A stretch of DNA of 8,756 nucleotides from Bacteroidales bacterium (lineage in GTDB: Bacteria; Bacteroidota; Bacteroidia; Bacteroidales; Dysgonomonadaceae), in NCBI GenBank assembly GCA_012728155.1, contig JAAYFR010000214.1, positions 1 to 8,756 of the forward strand, given 5' to 3'. Shown here in pieces: positions 1-6,161 of the stretch (position 1 is the stretch's first letter; each line of letters begins with the position of its first letter). A program made the position numbers and the translations under genes. The notes beneath the pieces are model-generated. The model was given only the letters and a program-made list of their open reading frames with translations. It searched no databases and had not been told where the DNA came from.

Positions 1-55
1 TATTTATATGATATATTGGATTATATAATATTTATTTGAATTAAATCAAAAAATA

Positions 56-92
56 ATATACGAATGTTATAAGTTTAATATATACGAATGTT
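56..92. repeat. 13-bp direct repeat pair, possible regulator sites
   Basis: ATATACGAATGTT occurs exactly at 56-68 and again at 80-92, so the copies are 24 bp apart start to start, a little over two helical turns. They sit directly upstream of the only good -7-like box in this stretch (94-101). Repeats in this position often bind a regulator, and the WYL protein encoded at 380 would be the obvious candidate. The repeat is seen directly; the binding role is inference. In such AT-rich DNA part of the match could be chance, but the CG-containing core makes that less likely. Confidence 0.5.
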
Positions 93-93
93 G

Positions 94-101
94 TATATTT
101 G
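94..101 (+). promoter_or_regulatory. Candidate Bacteroidota -7 box (TATATTTG)
   Basis: TATATTTG fits the Bacteroidota -7 consensus TAnnTTTG at every fixed position. No convincing -33 TTTG is present; the nearest candidate is TTTA at 74-77. If used, it would give a leader of about 270 nt before the WYL gene, containing the palindrome at 278-342. The flanking direct repeats and the dyad at 99-127 favour a regulated promoter here, but this is a motif match only. Confidence 0.35.
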
Positions 102-127
102 TTGCGTAAATTAGATGTTGGCAACAA
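99..127. promoter_or_regulatory. 7-bp dyad, candidate operator
   Basis: TTGTTGC (99-105) and GCAACAA (121-127) are perfect inverted repeats with a 15-nt spacer, so half-site centres are 22 bp apart, about two helical turns. The left half overlaps the -7-like box at 94-101 and would cover the start of transcription. WYL regulators of defence operons such as BrxR and CapW bind inverted repeats as dimers and repress; autoregulation by the WYL protein at 380 is therefore plausible but inferred. Confidence 0.35.
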
Positions 128-277
128 GTGTAAAAAGACAGACGAACAGACAGATACGATAGTGATAAATTGAAACAAGAAAGAATTTAGCTTTATGACA
201 GGACAGTGCAGACATGATGGAATTTATTTTGTTTTTTTCTTCCCCCCGCAAAAAAAGAAGAAAGAAACCCCACCCAC
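128..277. other. Non-coding leader, no gene seen
   Basis: No convincing gene is present here. Short open frames on both strands encode low-complexity peptides with no start signal or domain. The notable feature is a run of homopolymers at 229-261 (T, C and A tracts), where the T tract could pair with the A tract around a C-rich loop. It could contribute to termination of minus-strand transcription, but I see no gene on that strand that would need it. Confidence 0.5.
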
Positions 278-342
278 ATTGCACACATTGGCAAAGCCCC
301 ACGAGCCAACGCTCCAACCAAAGCTTTGCCAAAGAGTGCAAT
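278..342. repeat. 65-nt imperfect palindrome (strong hairpin)
   Basis: The outer arms ATTGCAC (278-284) and GTGCAAT (336-342) and the inner arms TTGGCAAAGC (288-297) and GCTTTGCCAA (323-332) are perfect complements. They are separated by symmetric 3-nt segments (ACA against AGA) in which the central C and G can also pair. That makes 18 of 20 positions paired around a 25-nt loop. The octamer CCACGAGC in the loop (299-306) recurs at 355-362. The stretch is much richer in G+C than its surroundings. No U-run follows on the + strand, so it is not a classical terminator there. It could be a REP-like dispersed element, an attenuator-like leader structure or a remnant of a mobile element. Confidence 0.7.
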
Positions 343-379
343 CTTGCCGACCCACCACGAGCATCTTAAACATTAAGTT

Positions 380-1390
380 ATGGCAACAAACAAACACGCT
401 ACAATAAGATATCACGCTCTAGACCAATGTTTTAGTAATCCTGGACGAAAATATTACATTGAGGACTTAATAGAGGCATGCAATAATGCTCTCTATGAGT
501 ATACGGGAACATTGGATGGGATTAAGCGTAGACAGATTTTTGATGACATCAAATTTATGGAGAGTGAGCAAGGGTGGTCAATACCTCTCGATAAAGTACG
601 AGAAGGGAAAAGAGTTTATTACAGGTATTCCGATAAGAATTTCTCAATCAAAAAACAAGCAATTAATGAATCAGAAGCTAATCAGTTAAAAGAAACTCTC
701 TCAATTCTAAACAGATTTAAAGGAATGCCACAATTCGATTGGATGGAAGAAATGCTTGTTAGGCTCGAGTCAACTTTCAACTTAAAAACTACAATAAATC
801 CAATTATTGATTTTGAACAAAATCCCTATTTGAAAGGATTAAACTTTTTTAGTGAGTTATTCAATGCAATTCACTATAGAAAAGTACTAAATGTTTGTTA
901 TCAAAGTTTCAAACAAGAGAACCCCATTGAAATATGTTTACATCCATATTTTTTGAAGCAATACAATAATAGATGGTTCTTATTTGGATTAAACGAAACT
1001 AAAAATTCAATTTCAAATCTTGCACTAGATAGAATAATTGAAGTTAATGAAGTTAACAAACAATTTATTGAAAATGAAATAATTGATTTTGAAGAATACT
1101 TTGATGATGTTGTTGGAGTAACCGTTACAGAAAACCAAAAACCAATTAAAATCCTGCTCCAAATAAGCAACGAACTATTTCCTTACATCGAAAGTAAACC
1201 AATACATGGTTCACAAAAGATTAAGGAAAGAACCAGCGAAAGTGTGATAATCGAATTGACTCTTCAGTTGAATTACGAATTTATTTCTTTGGTCTTTTCT
1301 TATGGGGAGGAGGTTACTGTTATTGAACCAGAGGAATTGAAAACCATTATAAAAACGAAAGCAGAAAAGGTATTTAAAAATTATATTTAA
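380..1390 (+). CDS. WYL-domain transcriptional regulator (wHTH-WYL-WCX)
   Basis: A 336-residue protein with the architecture of YafY/DeoR-like WYL regulators. The N-terminal part, about residues 7-90, reads as a winged helix-turn-helix, with recognition-helix-like sequence around GIKRRQIFDDIKFM (47-60) and a wing containing GKRVYYRY. The WYL domain spans about 163-225, with NRWFLFGL (197-204) in the core-strand position and LALDRI (214-219) matching the conserved Arg-containing motif. About 250-334 fits the C-terminal WCX extension. WYL domains bind nucleic-acid or nucleotide-type ligands and commonly control phage-defence operons, usually as dimeric repressors. The ATG at 380 is the first start in frame and keeps the whole wHTH; no Shine-Dalgarno is visible, as is normal for Bacteroidota. 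The gene lies 46 bp before the candidate retron RNA on the same strand, so it probably regulates itself and the operon. The ligand is unknown. Confidence 0.88.
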   Translation: MATNKHATIRYHALDQCFSNPGRKYYIEDLIEACNNALYEYTGTLDGIKRRQIFDDIKFMESEQGWSIPLDKVREGKRVYYRYSDKNFSIKKQAINESEANQLKETLSILNRFKGMPQFDWMEEMLVRLESTFNLKTTINPIIDFEQNPYLKGLNFFSELFNAIHYRKVLNVCYQSFKQENPIEICLHPYFLKQYNNRWFLFGLNETKNSISNLALDRIIEVNEVNKQFIENEIIDFEEYFDDVVGVTVTENQKPIKILLQISNELFPYIESKPIHGSQKIKERTSESVIIELTLQLNYEFISLVFSYGEEVTVIEPEELKTIIKTKAEKVFKNYI

Positions 1391-1420
1391 CTTGTGCGGA
1401 ATGACTGCACAGATAAAGTT

Positions 1421-1428
1421 TTACTTTG
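1421..1428 (+). promoter_or_regulatory. Weak candidate -7 box for the retron RNA
   Basis: TTACTTTG differs from the Bacteroidota TAnnTTTG consensus at one fixed position. It would place the RNA start close to 1435, right at the 5' edge of the predicted a1 arm (1437). The nearest -33-like element (TTG at 1392-1394) is farther away than usual. The position is suggestive, but the retron RNA could equally be cut from a transcript that begins upstream of the WYL gene. Confidence 0.22.
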
Positions 1429-1472
1429 CATCAGTTCTTTGAAATACTTGCCACAAGATATTGATTCGTGGG

Positions 1473-1538
1473 TGCTGGTCTCAGATTTCGGTTTGAGACA
1501 ATGATCGGCATCTTCTCCCGACCTCTGGTTGGGATGAA
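1473..1538 (+). other. msr-like tandem hairpins inside the retron RNA
   Basis: Hairpin 1: GTCTCAGA (1478-1485) pairs with TTTGAGAC (1492-1499), with one G-U pair, around the loop TTTCGG. It is extended by TGCTG (1473-1477) against CGGCA (1506-1510) across a 6-nt bulge. Hairpin 2: TTCTCCCGACC (1513-1523) pairs with the strand 1527-1538 around a TCT triloop, with one G-U pair and a bulged T1535. They are the most stable elements of the intergenic region. Short stem-loops between the branch G and msd are standard in retron msr regions, and a UUUCGG-type loop also occurs in retron Ec86, as far as I recall. Confidence 0.68.
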
Positions 1539-1570
1539 TGTCACTTAGGCATTTTTAACAGCGGTTATTG

Positions 1571-1655
1571 ATTTCAATTTCAATAATATGAAGTTGTTAT
1601 TGATGTAATTATTAGTGATGAATAGGTATTGATTTTCAGTTATTATGATTGAAAT
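1571..1655 (+). other. msd-like long hairpin (probable msDNA template)
   Basis: A long, AT-rich, interrupted stem can be drawn. 1571-1578 pairs with 1648-1655 (8 bp, perfect). 1581-1588 pairs with 1641-1647 (7 bp, A1583 bulged). TGAA at 1589-1592 pairs with TTCA at 1635-1638. 1597-1601 pairs with 1621-1625 near the tip. About 24 bp in all, the expected form of a retron msd that is copied into msDNA. Competing shorter pairings exist (1565-1571 with 1580-1586, and 1618-1624 with 1655-1661), so the exact fold is uncertain. Confidence 0.5.
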
Positions 1656-1711
1656 ATTCATACAAAAAGAGTATCCGGCAGGTGTTTTCAAAGTCCTTCA
1701 AAACTTTAGAC

Positions 1712-3874
1712 ATGAAAATTGAACAGGCACATATCGACCAAATACGGAAGCAATTTGCAGAACTGCAAAGCAAGGAGGACTTAGTGAAACTATTAAGTGA
1801 CGCTAAGAATATGCTGTATGGTGAGGAGTGCAAGCCGGTTCAATTAAAATCATTGACCTATTATGCTAATCCCACACTTTGCAAAAAGCGTTATCAGACT
1901 TTTACCATCAAGAAAAAGTCGGGTGCAGACAGAACCATCCATGCACCCGTGAAAGGGTTAAAATCTATCCTTCGCTCTCTAAACTTTGTGCTTCAATGTG
2001 TATATGAACCACATGAAGCAGCAACAGGTTTTGTTTTGGAAAAGTCAATTGTAGACAATGCCAAAAAGCACGTGGGGCATCATTATGTCCTAAACATGGA
2101 CTTGAAAGATTTTTTTCACTCTTTCGACCGAAACAGAGTGAAGATGGGCTTTATGTATGAGCCATTTAACCTGAATGGAGACAAAGAACCATTAGCATTT
2201 CTGTTGGCAAGTCTTTGCACTCATCCTTTTGAAGTTGATGGAGAAGAAAAAACGGTACTCCCACAAGGTAGCCCGACATCTCCAACTTTAACGAATATTC
2301 TTTGCAAAAAGCTTGACCGAAGACTTACCGGACTTGCCAACCGATTTGGAGCAACGTATACAAGGTACGCTGACGACATTACATTTTCGTCACCACACAA
2401 CATCTATACTGATGAAGCTTTTAACAATGAGCTAAAGCGAATAATTGAAGATGACCAAAAACTGGTCATCAACCCGAAGAAAACACGTTTACAAAAAGCC
2501 GGGTATCGCCAGGAAGCAACAGGCTTGATTGTAAACGACAAGGTAAATGTCCGCAGGAGATATAATAAGCAAATCCGTATGTGGCTGTACTATTGGGAAA
2601 AGTACGGCTATGAAAAAGCGGAACAGATTTTTAAACGGGATTACATTGCTGATAAAGGACATGTGAAAAAAATGAATGCACGTTTAATAAATGTGCTGGA
2701 CGGGAAATTGGAATTCCTAAAGATGGTGAAGGGTGCTGAGGATGGGACTTATAAAAAATTGAAGATACGGCATAACAAGCTATTAATAAATCTGGATCTA
2801 AATAAACCAAAAATAGATGAACATACAACTAAAGTTATTCTATCCTCAAATGAAAAAGAAGTATTACATGATCCTACCTTTGTGGTCAATCAATTAAAAA
2901 AATTTACTTCTGATCCAATATTGAAGTGGACTACTCATTTTTGGGATATCCCCCAAGAAACAGATTCTGATGGTCATTCACTGCGAGGTATAGAAGATCA
3001 TTTTACAGCAGTTAATTCAAGATTTGATGAGTTTGTAGTAATAAAAAAGTACAACAATAATTTATGGTGGAAAGTAATATATCCATTCATATTTCAAAAC
3101 AAACTATCAGAAAAAAATAATACTGAAATTCCTTTTAAGTGGGGAGAATATGATCTTAAAGTAGGATGGCAATACCCAAAACTTATTACAGAATGGACTA
3201 AAAATAATTATGATAACCTTCCCCCGGCTTTAAAGAAAACACCCTTTGAAATGCCAATTCCAAAAGAATTTATAACCGATGGAGCTAATCGCAAATACCA
3301 AGAGCTATTTGGAAAGGAGATTAGGTATTTTGGGGATATCATTCAATTGTTTAAGAGAGAAATTGAATTCAGGGAAGAAACAAAGGATTTCTACTATGAA
3401 GTAAAATCGCTTGCAAAACAGGAAATTTCTGAGTTTAGTGTAAACGGTCTAGAATCCCTGAAAGAATTTTTCTTTTTTACCTACACAGCCCCAGTCCTAA
3501 AAGCTATTAGGAGAATTTTTCGTATGATTCAAACTAGGACCGAACATAGAGAGGTCATTATAGAGTGTAAAAAATTTACTGATCTCAGTTTTATTGAATT
3601 AAGAATAATTCATAAAAATTCTGTGTCGAATAGAGATTCTGAAGATAATAAGATTACAAACCCATCAGGCGATTTACTGGAAGTAGTTAAAAATCTAATC
3701 AGTATATGTGATTTTGAAATAGAATCCAGTTTTAAAGATGGAAAGTTCAGAATAACATATTTAAGTCCAGATACCAAAGTAATAAAACATAATAATCAAT
3801 ACCACTTAAGACCTTTAAAGCAATCATTGGATTCAATATATGGTTTCACCTACGTTTTAAAGTTTCCAATATGA
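1712..3874 (+). CDS. Retron-type reverse transcriptase with long C-terminal extension
   Basis: A 720-residue protein. The N-terminal half (to about residue 360) is a retron RT. NAKKH at 116-120 is the retron NAxxH motif, MDLKDFF (129-135) carries the first catalytic Asp, LPQGSPTSP is at 183-191, the YADD active site is at 219-222, and ATGL at 269-272 stands where retron RTs have VTG. It should copy msd into msDNA branched from the msr RNA upstream. Typical retron RTs are 300-400 residues, so the tail (about 364-720) is an added domain. It is mostly helical, with an ending (FIELRIIHKNS, then CDFEIES and KFRITYL) that faintly recalls a histidine-kinase-type ATPase fold; this is a weak impression, and no phospho-accepting histidine box is visible. 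I chose ATG 1712 because the only earlier in-frame start is TTG 1649, which would translate through the a2 arm of the RNA. The stop overlaps the next start (ATGA). G+C falls sharply at the start of the tail. Confidence 0.92.
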   Translation: MKIEQAHIDQIRKQFAELQSKEDLVKLLSDAKNMLYGEECKPVQLKSLTYYANPTLCKKRYQTFTIKKKSGADRTIHAPVKGLKSILRSLNFVLQCVYEPHEAATGFVLEKSIVDNAKKHVGHHYVLNMDLKDFFHSFDRNRVKMGFMYEPFNLNGDKEPLAFLLASLCTHPFEVDGEEKTVLPQGSPTSPTLTNILCKKLDRRLTGLANRFGATYTRYADDITFSSPHNIYTDEAFNNELKRIIEDDQKLVINPKKTRLQKAGYRQEATGLIVNDKVNVRRRYNKQIRMWLYYWEKYGYEKAEQIFKRDYIADKGHVKKMNARLINVLDGKLEFLKMVKGAEDGTYKKLKIRHNKLLINLDLNKPKIDEHTTKVILSSNEKEVLHDPTFVVNQLKKFTSDPILKWTTHFWDIPQETDSDGHSLRGIEDHFTAVNSRFDEFVVIKKYNNNLWWKVIYPFIFQNKLSEKNNTEIPFKWGEYDLKVGWQYPKLITEWTKNNYDNLPPALKKTPFEMPIPKEFITDGANRKYQELFGKEIRYFGDIIQLFKREIEFREETKDFYYEVKSLAKQEISEFSVNGLESLKEFFFFTYTAPVLKAIRRIFRMIQTRTEHREVIIECKKFTDLSFIELRIIHKNSVSNRDSEDNKITNPSGDLLEVVKNLISICDFEIESSFKDGKFRITYLSPDTKVIKHNNQYHLRPLKQSLDSIYGFTYVLKFPI

Positions 3875-4455
3875 AGAAAATTTTATTATTAGAAGACCGA
3901 CCCGGTAGACAGATGCAATATCTTGATCCAGAAAAAATTAAAAAACTTAAGACCACAAAAGATTTAAAAATACTTTTGGGTAACGATTGTAGGTATATGA
4001 TTGATAAGTTGAATCACGCTGATGATTCGGAATTGAACGATTTCACATTAATTATTATACACCGTTCTGCATTATCGAACGTTGGAATTGATACTGTAAC
4101 AAATCATTGTAAAGTCAATAATAAATATCTAGTATTCTTTAGCGGAGGTATCAGCCAATCACTATTTTCCTCGCAGTCTTTCCAATATCTATTACTTAAT
4201 TCAAAAGATTTTTACCAATCTAATATGTTTAACTTTCTTGATAAATTTATAAAAGGAGAAATAGAACACATTACAGAATTAATCTATGGAAATAACTGGA
4301 AGTTAAATCTTATGCTCAACTATAGGCAACTACTTCTTAAAGGAGAACTTGGGCGTACAGAAGAAGAATTTAAAGAAAATATAGAGAAGTTAATTGGAAA
4401 ATTGCCATTAGAGGAACTTAATAAAAAAATCAAAACAAAAATCACTTTGATATGA
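3871..4455 (+). CDS. Pseudo-receiver protein (degenerate response-regulator fold)
   Basis: A 194-residue protein whose first 115 residues follow the alternating strand/helix order of a receiver domain. It opens with KKILLLEDRPGR, where E8-D9 stand in the acidic-pair position. The strand FTLIIIHRSALS (58-69) should end in the phospho-accepting Asp but has His-Arg instead. Next comes LVFFSGG (87-93), with S91 at the Ser/Thr position, then YLLLNSKDFY (106-115) with a possible Lys. Without the Asp it probably cannot be phosphorylated in the usual way and may act as an adaptor or ligand sensor. The C-terminal 75 residues are helical and charged, with no known motif. No signal peptide or membrane segment is present. 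It overlaps the RT stop and the next start by ATGA, which implies translational coupling and balanced amounts of RT, this protein and the receiver-HEPN protein. Confidence 0.62.
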   Translation: MKKILLLEDRPGRQMQYLDPEKIKKLKTTKDLKILLGNDCRYMIDKLNHADDSELNDFTLIIIHRSALSNVGIDTVTNHCKVNNKYLVFFSGGISQSLFSSQSFQYLLLNSKDFYQSNMFNFLDKFIKGEIEHITELIYGNNWKLNLMLNYRQLLLKGELGRTEEEFKENIEKLIGKLPLEELNKKIKTKITLI

Positions 4456-6161
4456 ATGCTATTCTGATACATGCAAATAATTTAAGTCCTTTTTTCGTTG
4501 ATAAATTTCCAGGAGACAAGGTAGTGATAGACTATTCACAAAGCATTCAGCGCTGGAATTTTAATCTTGATAGATTTTTACATGAGGAACTTTCAAACGC
4601 TTTTAAAAACCATGAATACAAAGTAATATTCATCTCTTATACTTTATCACAACAAAACTACCTGGAATTAACAGGTTTACATATAGCAGCTCATATAAGA
4701 TTAACCTGTGAATTTAATCATCAACATACTCCTATTGTTTTTATAGGTCCAGAAACACCTTGGGAAATTGCAAAACTTTCTGAGTTTAGTAATATTCTAT
4801 TTACTCATGGTATTTTTTACACTGACAAATTGGATATTGGTAGTATTCAAAATCAATATAATTGGATAATTGAGAAAAAGCCTAAATTAACAGATGAAGA
4901 ACTTACAAAAAGTATTAAGCGACTTCAAATAATCCCACCTGCCAACTACCAATCTCATCATAGTATTGACAATGAACTGGCATTATTGCGATGGTCAGAA
5001 TACCTTCAATGTGATCGACAAATCAGTGAGGTAAAGGAAAACCTGAAAACGGGACTTTATTTTAAGTACCACCGGGTACTTAATCCTGTTAAGCCATCTA
5101 AAACGGGTACCCCTTATTTAATCTCTGGTGAAGGGAAGGTTCTATTGATTGATGATGAGGCGGAAAAAGGTTGGGAAGATTTTTACAAATGTTTTTTTCA
5201 GTACAACATAAATAATAAATCAATTCAATTTGAAACATTGAAGCTCGATTTTAAGTCTTCAACTCAAGAAAACATTATAAAAGAAGCATGTTGTAAAGTA
5301 ACAGAATTTTATCCTGACATAGTACTTTTAGATTTGCGGTTATGCGATAAAGATTTTAACACAAACCCTCAATCAGAGCCAAAGGATTTTACGGGATATA
5401 AAATCTTAGAAGAAATAAAAAAAATCAATAAGGGTATTCAGGTGATTATTACTACTGCTTCAAACAAAGTGTGGAACTATCAATCCACCTATGATGTTGG
5501 AGCAAATGGATATTTAATAAAAAAAGGTGATTCTGATGTTGCAGAGGATATTAAAAACATAAAACATATTGTTGAAACCAATCTTATAAGAGCTGGTTAC
5601 TTAAAGTGTACTTGTAAAAAAATCGACAGCTTGAGAAATTCACTGGATTCTGGAATAAGACATAAAAAAATAAATAGAAATTTTGGCAAAGAACTAATAA
5701 ATTTATTAGAAATCTCATTCAGGATGTATGATAATGTACGAACAAATGAAGATTTTGCATACGCTTATCTTGCTTTATTTAAATGTCTTGAATTAATCGC
5801 AGATGAGTATACATTTATTGATTGCGGAATTTGGCAGGTTGTTGGACCTACTCCCTTAAATCATTATTCGTGGGATGATCAAATGAAAAAATATAAAAAA
5901 ATAGATCCTCCTAGATTTAAGAATGATATTCCAACAACCTTTGAAAAAATTGCTGCGTTGTCCTTTCAATTGTTGAAATACAAGGATACTGATGTTCAGC
6001 AGTTATACTATTCTATAAAAAGGAGAAACGAGTTTATTCATCCTTCAGAAAAAGACCTTTCAGAAAAACTCAAAGAAGAATGTAAAAGAATATATAATCA
6101 TGAAGGATATTTTGTTTTGCTCAAGCAGATATCTGATATTGTAAATAAAATCACACAATGA
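4452..6161 (+). CDS. Receiver-HEPN fusion protein, probable RNase effector
   Basis: A 569-residue protein in three parts. Residues 1-165 look like an alpha/beta domain resembling a degenerate receiver (strands KVIFISYT 57-64 and TPIVFIG 93-99). Residues 229-375 are a complete receiver domain: KVLLIDDE with D234-D235, LLDLRL with the phospho-acceptor D294, VIITTAS with T334/T335, and GYLIKKG with K357. Residues about 385-569 are helical and contain RRNEFIHP (524-531), which gives R525-N-x3-H530, the Rx4-6H signature of HEPN RNases, in a predicted late helix. HEPN proteins cut tRNA or other RNA and serve as toxins in many defence systems. A natural reading is an effector whose RNase is gated by the receiver. 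No kinase is encoded in the window, so the phosphodonor or other trigger is unknown. The receiver is certain from the motif set; the HEPN call rests on one motif plus its helical context. Confidence 0.78.
   Translation: MNAILIHANNLSPFFVDKFPGDKVVIDYSQSIQRWNFNLDRFLHEELSNAFKNHEYKVIFISYTLSQQNYLELTGLHIAAHIRLTCEFNHQHTPIVFIGPETPWEIAKLSEFSNILFTHGIFYTDKLDIGSIQNQYNWIIEKKPKLTDEELTKSIKRLQIIPPANYQSHHSIDNELALLRWSEYLQCDRQISEVKENLKTGLYFKYHRVLNPVKPSKTGTPYLISGEGKVLLIDDEAEKGWEDFYKCFFQYNINNKSIQFETLKLDFKSSTQENIIKEACCKVTEFYPDIVLLDLRLCDKDFNTNPQSEPKDFTGYKILEEIKKINKGIQVIITTASNKVWNYQSTYDVGANGYLIKKGDSDVAEDIKNIKHIVETNLIRAGYLKCTCKKIDSLRNSLDSGIRHKKINRNFGKELINLLEISFRMYDNVRTNEDFAYAYLALFKCLELIADEYTFIDCGIWQVVGPTPLNHYSWDDQMKKYKKIDPPRFKNDIPTTFEKIAALSFQLLKYKDTDVQQLYYSIKRRNEFIHPSEKDLSEKLKEECKRIYNHEGYFVLLKQISDIVNKITQ

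Larger units (their letters stand above)
1437..1693 (+). ncRNA. Candidate retron msr-msd RNA
   Basis: The 5' arm CTTTGAAATACTTGCC (1437-1452) pairs antiparallel with GGCAGGTGTTTTCAAAG (1677-1693). This gives 16 base pairs including two G-U, with one bulged T among T1685-T1688. It matches a retron a1/a2 duplex: it brackets about 224 nt and ends just 18 nt before the RT start codon. Inside are two strong hairpins (msr-like, 1473-1538) and a long AT-rich hairpin (msd-like, about 1571-1655). In retrons the RT primes from the 2'-OH of a conserved G just 3' of a1; the nearest candidate here is G1457, which cannot be confirmed by eye. Context is strong: the RT next door carries the retron NAxxH motif. 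Exact ends, branch G and msDNA length are unproven. The alternatives are a structured leader of the RT mRNA, or a retron RNA with other boundaries. Confidence 0.75.

Noticed and set aside
195..407. 70-codon open frame on the + strand before the WYL gene
   Set aside because: It runs through homopolymer tracts and the palindrome, overlaps the WYL start, and gives a low-complexity peptide rich in Lys, Pro and Thr with no domain.
111..415. Two minus-strand open frames over the leader
   Set aside because: Their Phe- and Cys-rich peptides come from the homopolymer and palindrome sequence; no promoter or family resemblance is seen.
1391..1457. CTTGTG (1391-1396) pairing with CACAAG (1452-1457) as the retron a1/a2 arms
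   Set aside because: It is only 6 bp and encloses too little sequence; the 16-pair duplex 1437-1452/1677-1693 fits the retron layout far better.
1449..1551. TGCC (1449-1452) with GGCA (1548-1551) closing only the msr hairpins
   Set aside because: Just four pairs, and it competes with the much longer a1/a2 duplex for the same a1 bases.
1636..1833. Minus-strand 65-codon frame opposite the RT start
   Set aside because: It is antisense to the predicted a2 arm and the RT N-terminus and shows no recognisable domain or start signal.
2221..2403. Minus-strand open frame inside the RT, and similar antisense frames at 901-1170, 2631-2828, 6299-6526 and 7766-7957
   Set aside because: All are shadows of well-supported coding sequence on the + strand.
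1712..3874. Group II intron maturase or diversity-generating RT
   Set aside because: The NAxxH motif and the adjacent structured RNA point to a retron. There is no intron domain V, no maturase/HNH tail, and no template/variable repeat pair.
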